From: Thermoplasmatota archaeon
GTDB taxonomy: Archaea; Thermoplasmatota; Thermoplasmata; Thermoplasmatales; Thermoplasmataceae
Length of the DNA: 64,000 nucleotides
Direction of reading: 5' to 3'
Assembly: GCA_023484105.1 (NCBI GenBank)
Contig: JAMDBD010000034.1
Location: 1 to 64,000, forward strand
Part shown: positions 1 through 8,717 of the stretch, piece after piece
Numbering within the stretch: position 1 is the stretch's first letter
How the letters are laid out: every line of letters begins with the position of its first letter
Notes under the pieces: generated by a model
What the model was told of the DNA's origin: nothing
Seen by the model: only the letters and a program-made list of their open reading frames with translations
Database searches by the model: none
Made by a program: the position numbers and the translations under genes

Positions 1-322
1 CCCATCAGGAACATCTTGGTATGTGAATCTCAGCAACGGCGTGGATTCAGGAGCAATCACTAGTTCATCATACTCATTCTCCCTCACAAATGGAACATAT
101 TCTTACACGATAAGTAACGTGTCAGGATATTCTGTGTCGACATCATCCGGTTCAATATCGCTCAATGGTGCCAGTGTATCAAGAACTGTTACGTTCGCGC
201 CTATCAAGAAGTCGTCTTCGCCATCTGGAATATCCAGTACTGAGCTATACGGTATAATAGGAGCAATGGTGGCAGTTGCAGTAATTGGCACTGCGTTAGC
301 AATTATGAGAAAGAGGAGGTAA
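1..322 (+). CDS. C-terminal end of a repeat-containing surface protein (5' end outside window)
   Basis: The reading frame is open from base 2, so the gene starts upstream of the window; an internal GTG at 23 is not a convincing start. The visible part is the end of a repeat unit (PSGTSWYVNLSNG ... NGTYSYTISNVSGYSV ... SGSISL), a serine-rich linker, one hydrophobic helix and a final Arg-Lys-Arg-Arg, so the protein is anchored by its C-terminus with its repeats outside the cell. This end closely matches the last repeat of the 41784-43349 protein, so the two are paralogues. Asn-X-Ser/Thr sites suggest N-glycosylation. The function is unknown; an S-layer-like or adhesive role is inference. Confidence 0.8.
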   Translation, partial: PSGTSWYVNLSNGVDSGAITSSSYSFSLTNGTYSYTISNVSGYSVSTSSGSISLNGASVSRTVTFAPIKKSSSPSGISSTELYGIIGAMVAVAVIGTALAIMRKRR

Positions 323-353
323 ACCCTGTTTCAAAATTATTTGTTCCATGATA

Positions 354-375
354 TTCGATTAAAACCATAATCGAA
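354..375 (+). terminator. AT-rich hairpin just downstream of the surface-protein gene
   Basis: TTCGATTA and TAATCGAA form a perfect 8-bp stem with a 6-base loop, 31 bases after the stop codon. It could end the transcript or protect its 3' end. No long T-tract follows, so calling it a terminator is tentative. Confidence 0.3.
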
Positions 376-449
376 CACGGCCCTCCGCACTTTCATCGGA
401 AGCAAGTGGTTTCTTGATAGGATTGAGAGCGATGAGGATTAGTATCCAT

Positions 450-581
<132 letters not shown>

Positions 582-1058
582 TTGAATCGGGCAAAAATGT
601 CCAGACTATATTTAATGATAGCGGGCACAAAAATCTTTCGGGCTCTTCCTAAAACCTTCACTTCAACTTTATATCTTTCCCATAATTCGTGACACCAGTC
701 AATTTTGCCTGAATAGCGGCAAAACATGGCGTGTTTCAACTTCTTTGTAGAGCTCAGACAATCCAGTATGGTAAAGGCTCATGGATGTTTATTACGATGA
801 GGTCATGAAAAAGGTTTTTCGGGGGAAAATTTTTGGAACTCTCTTTCAATTATTCATGAATATTGTATGAACTGAACCAGAGGTGTCTATTTGACAGGCT
901 TTTAAAGGGCATTTGATAATAAATATCATATATAATACCAATATTCTCACCATCATATTCCACTTATCCAATAATGCTTCGTGGATTCCATTCTAAAATA
1001 TGCTCTAAGTTACTGTCGATGCAAAAAATTTAATCATCAGTGTATTGTAGTTGCCACG
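582..1058. other. intergenic stretch between two divergent tRNA-Val genes
   Basis: Apart from the promoters of the two tRNAs (boxes near 605-616 and 1024-1035) I see no gene. A 29-codon frame at 781-870 lacks a promoter, a ribosome site and recognisable composition. The stretch 890-1010 is very AT-rich. Confidence 0.6.
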
Positions 1059-1132
1059 GGGCTTGTGGTCCAGTTGGTTATGACATCGCTCTCACACAGC
1101 GAAGATCGCCGGTTCGAATCCGGCCAAGCCCA
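1059..1132 (+). tRNA. tRNA-Val (anticodon CAC)
   Basis: The acceptor stem GGGCTTG pairs with CAAGCCC, the anticodon stem TCGCT/AGCGA encloses the loop CTCACAC, and the T-arm has GGTTCGAATCC. The anticodon CAC reads GUG (Val). The discriminator base is A and CCA is not encoded. A box AAAAATTTAATC at 1024-1035 is the likely promoter. With the GAC isoacceptor at 511-581 it forms an inverted pair. Confidence 0.96.
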
Positions 1133-1200
1133 CTTAGAAATGTAAGCAAATCCTATTTTTAGCCAAATAGGTGGGGAGTTGATTATTTAACTTAGCGGAT
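1133..1200 (+). repeat. tRNA-Val 3'-flank hairpin element, copy B
   Basis: The bases after tRNA-Val(CAC) contain TAAGCAAATCC, a 7-bp hairpin CCTATTT/AAATAGG with a 6-base loop, then GTGGGGAGTTG. Stem and flanks match copy A while loop length and sequence differ, which suggests that the hairpin itself is what is kept. Confidence 0.75.
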
Positions 1201-1302
1201 CCAAAAACCCAACTGATTTGTTCTCCTTTCAAAATAAGCTCTTTACGAGAACTGCATAGTCATTTATTGACAATCTCATTGGGCAATGGTCTCTAAGTGA
1301 AA

Positions 1303-1320
1303 AGTTACATATATGTAACT
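1303..1320. promoter_or_regulatory. perfect 18-bp palindrome
   Basis: AGTTACATATATGTAACT is its own reverse complement. It looks like a dimeric regulator site but no intact gene starts nearby, so its role is unknown. Confidence 0.4.
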
Positions 1321-1692
1321 CTCAGTCCCGTTCTGGGATATCTGCGCCATCTAAAATGATACCATGAAGTAATGACCATCCCGCAAATTTGAATTTACTC
1401 GCAGGCAATTCGAATTAGAAATACAGGTAAGCCACTCTCAGCTAGGTCTCGCTTTTCAGTGTCAATTGTATCATACGCCTGCGTTTGAAGGCAGGCTATT
1501 TTAGCAGTGAAATCACAAATCCAACAGACAGTCCATTATGGTTATACAGCCCATTATACGATACTCACTGCAGCCTGCAGAAAGGCTCAAAAAGAACCAC
1601 AGAGTTGCCATGCTTTTCGTTCCTGGGTGAGTAAATAAGCGTAACATCTCTGTGTTTTTTTGAATATTTCTATAAATCCAGCAAGATATCTT

Positions 1693-1890
1693 TTATCTTT
1701 CAACTTTTCTAAACACCTCGGTCTGAAGATCTCTCCACATAGTATCCTCGCGGTCAAACCAGTTCCTGAATCCGTCTGACAGAGCAATGTCCTTCAGTCA
1801 AATTCACATGCGCCTTCTCCTTAGAAACCCCTCCGGGACATAATCCCTGCGCAAGTACGCTGAAACTGTCTTCCTTGGAATGAGGTTCAT
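1693..1890 (-). pseudogene. small reading frame broken by two in-frame TGA codons
   Basis: From an ATG at 1890 one 66-codon frame reads RKTVSAYLRRDYVPEGFL, then TGA-Ile-TGA (about 1798-1806), and continues in the same frame as LKDIALSDGFRNWFDRE...VFRKVER before TAA. Both halves have ordinary protein composition (charged, aromatic-rich), unlike random sequence. I do not recognise the family; an accessory or transposon-borne gene is possible. Two stops so close together argue for decay, not recoding. Confidence 0.4.
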
Positions 1891-2072
1891 AGACCATATT
1901 CGGTTTCAGAAAGTGTCAGTTAACGATCATATGGCAGATAAATAACTCTATAATACCAGTTTTCAGCGGAAAGGCGTATAATTTAATGAAACCGGCAATT
2001 CCATGCCTGCACTGCAAGGATAAGCACATATTCAGGCTGATCACGGGTATGCCTGCCGGATCAGATAGATGG

Positions 2073-3710
2073 TCACTGAAGCCCTGTGATCTCTCCATCA
2101 TCGGTTATGTCTATGTTTTCAGCAGAAGGCTTTCTTGGCAGACCAGGCATTGTCATTATGCTGCCCATCAACGGAACAAGGAAACCGGCACCTGCAGATA
2201 TATTGATCCCTTCCACCTTTACCTTGAAGTTTTCAGGGGCATTCAGCATTTTTGGGTCGTCGCTGAGAGAATTCTGTGTCTTTGCTATGCATATCGGAAG
2301 CCCTTCAAGGCCAAGCTTTTCAATTGTCTTAAGATCAGACAGCGCTTTTCTGTCGTAGATAACGCCAGAAGCACCGTAAACCCTTCTTGCGACTTTCTCA
2401 ATCTTTTCTCTGACGGGATCGCTGAAGTCATAAACGTAGTTAATCTTCGGAGTTCCCTGTTCCAGGTGCTTAAGAACCTCTCTGGCAAGATCAAGACCTC
2501 CTTCACCGCCGCCAGAGAAGATGTCAGATACGGAGAAGCTGACATTTTTCTCTCTCAGGATGGATGAGAGCATATCCAGTTCTTTTTTCGTATCACCTGA
2601 GAAACGGTTTATCGCCACCACCGGATCAAAGCCGAATGACCTGATGTTTTCTATATGCCTGAACAGGTTTGCAGTTCCTTTTATCATTGCTTCCGTGTTC
2701 TCCTCAGACAGGTTTACGGCACCGCCATGATGCTTCAGGGCCCTTACGGTCGCAACTATGACAACGGCATTCACAGGAATACTGCCAATCCTGCTGACAA
2801 GGTCGAAAAATTTCTCAGCTCCCAGATCTGATCCAAATCCAGCTTCGGTGATAACTATTTCAGAGGTCCTGAGGGCAAGCCTGTCGGCGATTATGCTTGA
2901 TGTCCCATGGGCAATGTTTCCAAACGGCCCTGTGTGAATAAATGCAGGAACGCTCTCGGTGGTTTGGACCACATTTGGTTTAATCGCGTCAGTCAGCAGA
3001 GCTGCCATCGCACCGTGTGCATTGATATCTTTCGCATGGACTGCCTCACCTGCTGAATTCATTCCTATTATTATCCTTCCAAGCCTATCCTTCAGGTCAC
3101 TGTATGAGGTGCTCAGCCCAACTATTGCCATTATCTCTGATGCGGGCGTTATCACGAAGCTATCTTCAGCAAGCGCACCGTTCTCATGGCCTCCCACACC
3201 AACTATAATTGATCTCAGAGATCGATCGTTCATGTCAATAGTTCTCGGAAATAGGATGCGTTTGGTATCAATGTGAAGCGTGTTTCCAAAATGTATGTGG
3301 TTGTTGATCATTGCCGAGAGAAGATTGTGTGCTGCAGTTATGGATGGAAAATCACCAGTGAAGGAGAGGTTGATGCGGTCGCTTGGCTCCACTTTGGAAC
3401 GGCCACCTCCAGTTGCCCCTCCCTTCACGCCAAAACACGGCCCGAGCGACGGCTCCCTTATGGCAATGCTCACCTTTCTTCCAAGCCTGCGCATAGCCTG
3501 CGCCAGGCCTATCACTGTGGTTGTCTTCCCCTCGCCGGCAGGAGTGGGTGTAATGGCGGTAACAAGCACAAGTTTTCCTTTAGGTTCCAGTGCGAATGCC
3601 TTGTTGTCCAGGGGAATCTTTGCCATGTATTTTCCATAATTCTCCACAGTTTCCGGATCTATTCCAAGATCCTTAACAACCTCACCAATGGGCCTGAGAT
3701 CTGTTTTCAT
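2073..3710 (-). CDS. fhs: formate-tetrahydrofolate ligase
   Basis: This enzyme makes 10-formyl-tetrahydrofolate from formate, ATP and tetrahydrofolate in the cytosol, feeding one-carbon units into purine and serine/glycine metabolism. The 545 residues match the family length of about 555. A P-loop-like TPAGEGKTT lies at about 56-64, followed by the family block EPSLGPCFGVKGGATGGG and many further conserved segments (HNLLSAMINNHIHFGN, VRALKHHGG). It lies 63 bases behind the H+-ATPase on the same strand; an AT-rich box near 3740 could give it its own start. Confidence 0.97.
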   Translation of the reverse strand: MKTDLRPIGEVVKDLGIDPETVENYGKYMAKIPLDNKAFALEPKGKLVLVTAITPTPAGEGKTTTVIGLAQAMRRLGRKVSIAIREPSLGPCFGVKGGATGGGRSKVEPSDRINLSFTGDFPSITAAHNLLSAMINNHIHFGNTLHIDTKRILFPRTIDMNDRSLRSIIVGVGGHENGALAEDSFVITPASEIMAIVGLSTSYSDLKDRLGRIIIGMNSAGEAVHAKDINAHGAMAALLTDAIKPNVVQTTESVPAFIHTGPFGNIAHGTSSIIADRLALRTSEIVITEAGFGSDLGAEKFFDLVSRIGSIPVNAVVIVATVRALKHHGGAVNLSEENTEAMIKGTANLFRHIENIRSFGFDPVVAINRFSGDTKKELDMLSSILREKNVSFSVSDIFSGGGEGGLDLAREVLKHLEQGTPKINYVYDFSDPVREKIEKVARRVYGASGVIYDRKALSDLKTIEKLGLEGLPICIAKTQNSLSDDPKMLNAPENFKVKVEGINISAGAGFLVPLMGSIMTMPGLPRKPSAENIDITDDGEITGLQ

Positions 3711-3773
3711 GTTTCCTTCACGGCATCAATAGAAATAAACATTACAGTTAACATGTTTGCATGTCCTTTCATG

Positions 3774-6161
3774 TCATATGCTGTAGTGCCTGAAGACCAT
3801 ACCCTTGACATTATCTATCAAGGCCATGGCTACAAATGTTAAAAGGAGAACCAGAAGGCTTGCATAGAGAGGTACTGGCGCGACCAGTATCCCGAATGTG
3901 GATATCGCAAGTACGACAGCGATGTCTCCTGCAGACGCAGTGATCAACCATTTTCCAGGTATGGATTTCCAGAACCTGGATCGCTCCCTCACCATGTAAA
4001 CTGTGAACTGGCCTGAAAAGACAAGCATCTCGAATATGTATGTGTGTATCTCAGGCACGCTCAGGCCAAGGAAGATTCCTATCTGCAGTATCACGAACGA
4101 TTCCAAAACCACAAGTATCGCCAGCGATATGGATGATCCCATCAATGAATTGACCCTCCATTTCTCCGGTTTTTTTGAAAATGAAACGTTATCCGTTGCT
4201 ATTGATATGGTAACAAAATCATTGGCGAATATGAGTAGAATCACATCGAAGGGCGTGGTCACGAAGAAACGGTATATGAAAAACGAAATTGTCAGGAAAA
4301 TTGCCACCTGTACAGTCTTTATGATCTTGTTCAGCGTGTAGGTGAGCATCCTCTGGTATATTTTTCTCCCGTCTTCTACAGCACTCACTATGTCTGAAAG
4401 GCCTTCATGTGTCAGTACTATGCTTGCAGAAGCCTTTGCAACGTCTGTTGCAGTGGCCACTGCTATTCCCACCTCAGCCTGCTTGAGGGCAGCTGCGTCA
4501 TTGACCCCATCTCCAGTCATGCCGGTAATATGCGATGATTTCTGGAGAGACTTCACAATATTGTATTTATCCTCCGGGAATACCTCTGCAAACGCATCAT
4601 AGCTGTCTATGGAGCTTTTATCAGCAGAGAATTCTGACATCCTGAAGACCCTGCTTCCAATTCCAACCTCTGTGGATATCTCCTGTGCAATCTGAACAGA
4701 ATCGCCTGTTATCATCTTTGTTGAAAGCCCAAGATCCTTCAGTCTTCTAACCAGCTCCTTCGAATCCTCCCGCGGAGGGTCATGCAGCGGTATAAGGCCA
4801 CAAAATTCAGGTTTCCCTTGCTCGGTTTCTGCAGATACCCCTATGGTCCTGTATCCCCTGACAGCGTAATCTCTGGCAATTTTCATCACATTTTCTGGGT
4901 CCTCAAACTTGCAGATGTTCAACAGGATCTGCGGAGCGCCCTTTGCCACACGTATCTTTTTACCGTTGAACGTCACTTCAGCTTCAGTTCTTTTTCTCGA
5001 CGGGTCGAACGGGTAGAACCTGTCGACAGAATATCCATTGGAATCTATGCCGTTTCTCCTTGCATAATCAATCACTGCCATGTCGATAGAATCCTGGCTT
5101 GCCTCATCAGATGCCAGGAGTGCATATCTGACAAGGGTTTCCCGATCGCACTGAAATGCCACAGGATCAGCAACAGTGAGCCTGTTCTGTGTGAGCGTGC
5201 CGGTCTTATCGAAACATATGGTGTCCATAGAAGCTGCATCCTCTATTGCCGTTAGGCGTGTGACCAGTGAGCCTTTCCTGGCAAGATCCAGCGCCCCGTA
5301 TGCTGAAGCCACAGTGAAGGTGGCAGGCAGGGCAACCGGTATTGACGCTATAAGAACAACCAGCGAGAATGGTATAGCATCAACCAGATCCGTTCCCGTG
5401 ATGTATGAAAATATGAGGAGAGAGGCCACCAGAATGGTGTCGATTGCCGCAAGGTATTTCACGATGTCCAGAATGAGCGTCTCAAGATGGGACTGTGATC
5501 TGGCACTCTGCACAAGCTCAGTGGTCTTTCCATAGAGCGTGCTTCCGCCGGTTGCATACACAAGCCCGGTTGCTTCTCCCCTCTTCATTATGGAACCTGA
5601 ATATATGGATTCCCCGGGTCCGCGCCTCACCTCCTTTGACTCACCGGTCAGGGCGGACTGATCGCTGAGGACCTCTCCGCTGATAATTTTGATGTCCGCG
5701 GGAACTATATCACCCATCCTGACATGTACAATGTCTCCAGGAACCAGTTCGTCTGCGCTGATGGCATTCCACGTGGAATCCCTCCTGACGCGCGCCATCA
5801 CCCTGATTTTTTTGTTGAGCATCTCAACGGCGTCCGTTGCCTTGTTTTCCTGCAGGAAGCCCACTATGCTGTTGAATATGAGCATAGCGAGAATGATATA
5901 GGTATCCAGTAGTTTCCCGAGAATATAGGTCACTGCTGCGGTTATTTCAAGCATCCAGGCGATCGGATTCCAGAACCTTTTTGCCAGGCTTACTATCCTG
6001 CTCTCCTTCCTGGCTTCTACGGCGTTTTTCCCGTACTTTGCAAGTCTTGAGGCAGCCTCCTGGCTGCTCAGCCCACTTTCAGTGCATGATAGTGCTGAAA
6101 AGATCTGCTGGATATCCATCTTTTCAAGGCTTTTCAGATCGATCTGAGCTATTATGGCCAC
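3774..6161 (-). CDS. plasma-membrane proton-pumping P-type ATPase (P3A)
   Basis: This predicted pump exports H+ at the cost of ATP. At 795 residues it has the P-type order: N-terminal cytoplasmic segment, M1-M2 (about 65-105), actuator domain with TGES at 172-175, M3-M4 with PVALP at 275-279, phosphorylation site DKTGT with Asp318, hinge TGDGVNDAA, and M5-M10 at the C-terminus. It resembles plant and fungal P3A pumps but lacks their long C-terminal regulatory tail. Such pumps are known in Thermoplasmata and suit an acidophile. Substrate assignment by homology is strong; K+ or other cations cannot be strictly excluded. Confidence 0.93.
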   Translation of the reverse strand: MAIIAQIDLKSLEKMDIQQIFSALSCTESGLSSQEAASRLAKYGKNAVEARKESRIVSLAKRFWNPIAWMLEITAAVTYILGKLLDTYIILAMLIFNSIVGFLQENKATDAVEMLNKKIRVMARVRRDSTWNAISADELVPGDIVHVRMGDIVPADIKIISGEVLSDQSALTGESKEVRRGPGESIYSGSIMKRGEATGLVYATGGSTLYGKTTELVQSARSQSHLETLILDIVKYLAAIDTILVASLLIFSYITGTDLVDAIPFSLVVLIASIPVALPATFTVASAYGALDLARKGSLVTRLTAIEDAASMDTICFDKTGTLTQNRLTVADPVAFQCDRETLVRYALLASDEASQDSIDMAVIDYARRNGIDSNGYSVDRFYPFDPSRKRTEAEVTFNGKKIRVAKGAPQILLNICKFEDPENVMKIARDYAVRGYRTIGVSAETEQGKPEFCGLIPLHDPPREDSKELVRRLKDLGLSTKMITGDSVQIAQEISTEVGIGSRVFRMSEFSADKSSIDSYDAFAEVFPEDKYNIVKSLQKSSHITGMTGDGVNDAAALKQAEVGIAVATATDVAKASASIVLTHEGLSDIVSAVEDGRKIYQRMLTYTLNKIIKTVQVAIFLTISFFIYRFFVTTPFDVILLIFANDFVTISIATDNVSFSKKPEKWRVNSLMGSSISLAILVVLESFVILQIGIFLGLSVPEIHTYIFEMLVFSGQFTVYMVRERSRFWKSIPGKWLITASAGDIAVVLAISTFGILVAPVPLYASLLVLLLTFVAMALIDNVKGMVFRHYSI

Positions 6162-6372
6162 TCTCCTGAATATTGGTAAATGCTCCAGTCCAGCTTCATG
6201 TGAAATCCGCTCCAGTCTGTATATACTCCAACGTAATATTGATTGCCGATACCATTAACTTGTCTCGTGGATGCTGCCCTTTGATCTGAAGAGAAGACAA
6301 ATCACTTCATACTAAGAAGTTAGGCTAATCCAATATCTGTACTTGGATGATACAGTATCAGGTGAAAAGGAT

Positions 6373-6786
6373 ATGTCAGGAAAACTCTCTCTGATACTGT
6401 TTTCAGGCGAAATGGACAAACTGATGGCAGGATCCATAATAGCTTCCGGGGCAGTCGCAAACGAGATGAAGGTTGATATTTTTGTGACCTTCTGGGCGCT
6501 GCTGCAGGTGACGAAGGAAGGCGTGCACCAGATTTCGCTGAGTCCTGAAGCAGGTCCCCTTGCAGGTGAGGTCATGAGGGTGATGCATGAGAAGAAGATA
6601 CCGTCATGGCTCGACACAATAAGGCAGATAAGCGAGGTAGGGGACGTCACAGTCTACGGCTGTGCCATGTTTGCAGACATGATGGGCATAAAGAAGGAGG
6701 AGCTTGATCCTATAGTGAAAGACATCATCGGGGTTTCGCAGTTCATGGGCATGGCGAAGGATTCAACCATGACACTGTTTCTGTGA
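6373..6786 (+). CDS. DsrE-family sulfur carrier protein
   Basis: The 137-residue protein has the DsrE/DsrE2 fold pattern: a hydrophobic beta strand near the start, the Ala-Asn-rich helix after it ([16 protein letters not shown]) and a conserved cysteine in VYGCAMF (Cys97), where DsrE2-type proteins carry persulfide. I chose ATG 6373 because GGTGA lies 7 bases ahead of it; the TTG at 6343 has no ribosome site. It is the first gene of a five-gene operon with TusA and two SQR-like flavoproteins, so it probably passes sulfane sulfur between them. Partners are inferred from context. Confidence 0.85.
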   Translation: MSGKLSLILFSGEMDKLMAGSIIASGAVANEMKVDIFVTFWALLQVTKEGVHQISLSPEAGPLAGEVMRVMHEKKIPSWLDTIRQISEVGDVTVYGCAMFADMMGIKKEELDPIVKDIIGVSQFMGMAKDSTMTLFL

Positions 6787-6796
6787 GGTGAATGAA

Positions 6797-7039
6797 ATGG
6801 GAGATGAAGTAAAACCTACAAAGGTGATAGACGCAAGGGGAAGTTTCTGTCCAGGGCCTCTGATGGAGATGATCAAGGCATACAAGCAGGGGAAGATTGG
6901 AGATGTCATCTCCATCTATTCTACAGATTCCGGAACGAAGAAGGATGCCCCGGAGTGGATAAAGAAATCAGGAAATGAACTCATCGGCGTGTATGACCGG
7001 CAGGGCTATTACGAAATTGTCATGAAAAAGATCAGGTAA
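6797..7039 (+). CDS. tusA: TusA-family sulfurtransferase
   Basis: The 80 residues contain the TusA signature Cys-Pro-Gly-Pro with reactive Cys18 ([17 protein letters not shown]), the usual helix after it, and the late segment [21 protein letters not shown]. TusA proteins hand persulfide sulfur from donor to acceptor; in sulfur oxidisers they work with DsrE proteins and rhodaneses. Here DsrE lies 10 bases upstream and an SQR-like flavoprotein starts 5 bases after the stop. The ATG at 6797 follows GAGGTGA; a GTG at 6788 sits inside that ribosome site and is unlikely. Confidence 0.92.
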   Translation: MGDEVKPTKVIDARGSFCPGPLMEMIKAYKQGKIGDVISIYSTDSGTKKDAPEWIKKSGNELIGVYDRQGYYEIVMKKIR

Positions 7040-7044
7040 GATTT

Positions 7045-8190
7045 ATGCCGACCAATCTCAAAACAGTTGTGATCATAGGGGACGGAGCTGCAGGAACAAT
7101 AATGGCAAACAAGCTGCGCTTTCATTCAGATCCGTCTGAGATAAGGATTGTTGTGATAGGCAATTCCAGCAGGCACTATTTCAAGCCTGATGGCGTTCAC
7201 ATACCATTTGGATTCAGGGACTACAGGAACAGTGTGAAGCCCTCGGCAGCCCTTTTCAACTATGGCGTGGAATATCTCAGGGACACTGTAAGCGGGATAA
7301 ATCTTGATGACGGGTCCGTTACGACAGTCTCCGGGAAAACGATCGAATATGACTATCTCGTAATAGCAACCGGTGACAGGTTCACCACAGGGGATTTGCC
7401 TGGATATGACCAGGAGGCGTTCCATTTCTACAGCCTTGAAGGTGCACTTAAGCTGAAGGACCGGCTGAAGGATTTCAAAGGCGGAAGAATAGTGATAGGG
7501 CAGGCAAGCATACCCATACAGTGCCCTCCTGCACCTTACGAGTTCACCTTCCAGCTGGATCAGTTCCTCAGGCTGAAAGGGATAAGGGAAAGGACTGAGA
7601 TACATTATGTATATCCACTCAACAGGGTCTTCACGATCCAGAATGTGGCAGCATACATAGAGGGACTGTTCGAGGAGAAGGGGATCATAGTCCATAAGAT
7701 GTTCAACGTTGACACGATAGATTCCGGGTCGAAGAGGATCAACTCCATCGAAGGCGAGAGCCTGCCATATGACCTCCTTATACTTGTTCCGCCTCACAGG
7801 GGGCAGGAGCTTCTCACAAAAGCTGGAATGGCAGATGAAAGCGGATATGTGGATGTAGATCGATCACATCTCAACTATGGCAGCTATGATAACGTCTTCG
7901 TGGTAGGGGATGCAACCAACCTTCCCATATCAAAGGCAGGGGCTACGGCGCACTTTGAGTCGGAGTATCTGGCCAACAGGATATCAAGCGAGGTGAACGG
8001 AAACGCTTTCTTTGAGTCATACAACGGCGAGGTGGCCTGTACTACCATAACAGGCCCAAATGAAGGTATAACGCTTTTCTTCAGCTACACAAAGCCTCCA
8101 AGGGCGAATTTCCAGAGCAAGTCGGATTACTTCCTCAAGTGGACTTCCTCAGACACGTATTTTTCGGCAATGATCAGGGGAATAATGTGA
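7045..8190 (+). CDS. sulfide:quinone oxidoreductase-like flavoprotein 1
   Basis: This 381-residue FAD protein belongs to the SQR/flavocytochrome c sulfide dehydrogenase group. It shows an N-terminal dinucleotide fold (GDGAAG, 12-17), the second FAD motif VFVVGDAT (285-291) and the SQR redox cysteines Cys160 in QCPPAPYE and Cys332 in VACTTITG; the third cysteine of classic SQRs (near 128) is absent, as in several SQR types. Family members oxidise sulfide to polysulfide or sulfane sulfur and reduce quinone at the membrane. Neighbouring DsrE, TusA and DUF1641 genes support a sulfur role. Confidence 0.88.
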   Translation: MPTNLKTVVIIGDGAAGTIMANKLRFHSDPSEIRIVVIGNSSRHYFKPDGVHIPFGFRDYRNSVKPSAALFNYGVEYLRDTVSGINLDDGSVTTVSGKTIEYDYLVIATGDRFTTGDLPGYDQEAFHFYSLEGALKLKDRLKDFKGGRIVIGQASIPIQCPPAPYEFTFQLDQFLRLKGIRERTEIHYVYPLNRVFTIQNVAAYIEGLFEEKGIIVHKMFNVDTIDSGSKRINSIEGESLPYDLLILVPPHRGQELLTKAGMADESGYVDVDRSHLNYGSYDNVFVVGDATNLPISKAGATAHFESEYLANRISSEVNGNAFFESYNGEVACTTITGPNEGITLFFSYTKPPRANFQSKSDYFLKWTSSDTYFSAMIRGIM

Positions 8191-8200
8191 GGTGACATAA

Positions 8201-8671
8201 ATGGCAGAAAATAAGGAAAATGACAGATTTGAATCTTTGCTGATGGGAATCATGGACAACGCAGATGTGATAGAATCACTGCTGCCTCTTATGAAAAGGC
8301 TCAGACAGGCTGGGATTTTTGACCTGTTTTCCTCTGTGGCCAGGGACTATGTTCCCACAGACATTGAGTTTCTTGGGCACTTCTTCTCATCTAGGGAGTT
8401 CACATATGCCGCACTGAAGAGTGCAAATCTTCTTCTGAGTTTCATGTACGCCTTTTCTGATGAAAAGGTTTCTGACATGCTGAAGAATATAATGTTCAAT
8501 CTCAGAGGGGTGGTGGATCAGGCAGAATCGGTTTCCACGACTCAGGGAAAGCAGATTCCACTTGAGGTCTACAGACTTCTGCGTGATCCGGATACTAGGG
8601 CTGGGATTCTCGCCTCTCTTGGAGCCATGAAAGCCATAGGCGAAATCATAAGAAAGGGCGAGAAGGTATGA
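8201..8671 (+). CDS. DUF1641 family protein
   Basis: The 156-residue, mostly helical protein has the DUF1641 layout: an acidic N-terminus, helical repeats rich in Leu/Met and a C-terminal segment ending LGAMKAIGEIIRK. DUF1641 proteins are often encoded next to SQR-like or formate-dehydrogenase-like oxidoreductases and may anchor or cap them; their biochemical role is not established. ATG 8201 follows GAGGTGA. Lying between two SQR-like genes, it probably serves one or both of these flavoproteins. Confidence 0.8.
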   Translation: MAENKENDRFESLLMGIMDNADVIESLLPLMKRLRQAGIFDLFSSVARDYVPTDIEFLGHFFSSREFTYAALKSANLLLSFMYAFSDEKVSDMLKNIMFNLRGVVDQAESVSTTQGKQIPLEVYRLLRDPDTRAGILASLGAMKAIGEIIRKGEKV

Positions 8672-8717
8672 TCCGATCTTTCCAAACGAATATAAGGAAA
8701 CATGTGATAATAAAACA

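Larger units (their letters stand above)
1201..2072. other. gene-poor, decayed stretch
   Basis: There is no intact gene. The stretch holds the 18-bp palindrome (1303-1320), a small GC-rich hairpin GCCTGC/GCAGGC (1477-1496) and the stop-interrupted frame at 1693-1890. Minus-strand protein-like fragments continue towards 1590 in changing frames, as expected for a decaying mobile or accessory gene. Confidence 0.5.

Noticed and set aside
781-870. 29-codon frame (MDVYYDEVMKKVF...)
   Set aside because: No promoter, no ribosome site and no recognisable family; too short to support.
1693-1890. Selenocysteine recoding of the two TGA codons
   Set aside because: Two TGA codons two apart, no visible selenocysteine insertion element and no selenoprotein family match; decay is simpler.
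1986-2567. A 193-codon plus-strand frame
   Set aside because: It is antisense to the fhs 3' end for most of its length, with random-like composition.
7126-7797. A long open frame on the minus strand (223 codons)
   Set aside because: It lies entirely antisense to the SQR-like gene, whose motifs and cysteines are clear, and has no ribosome site or known domain.
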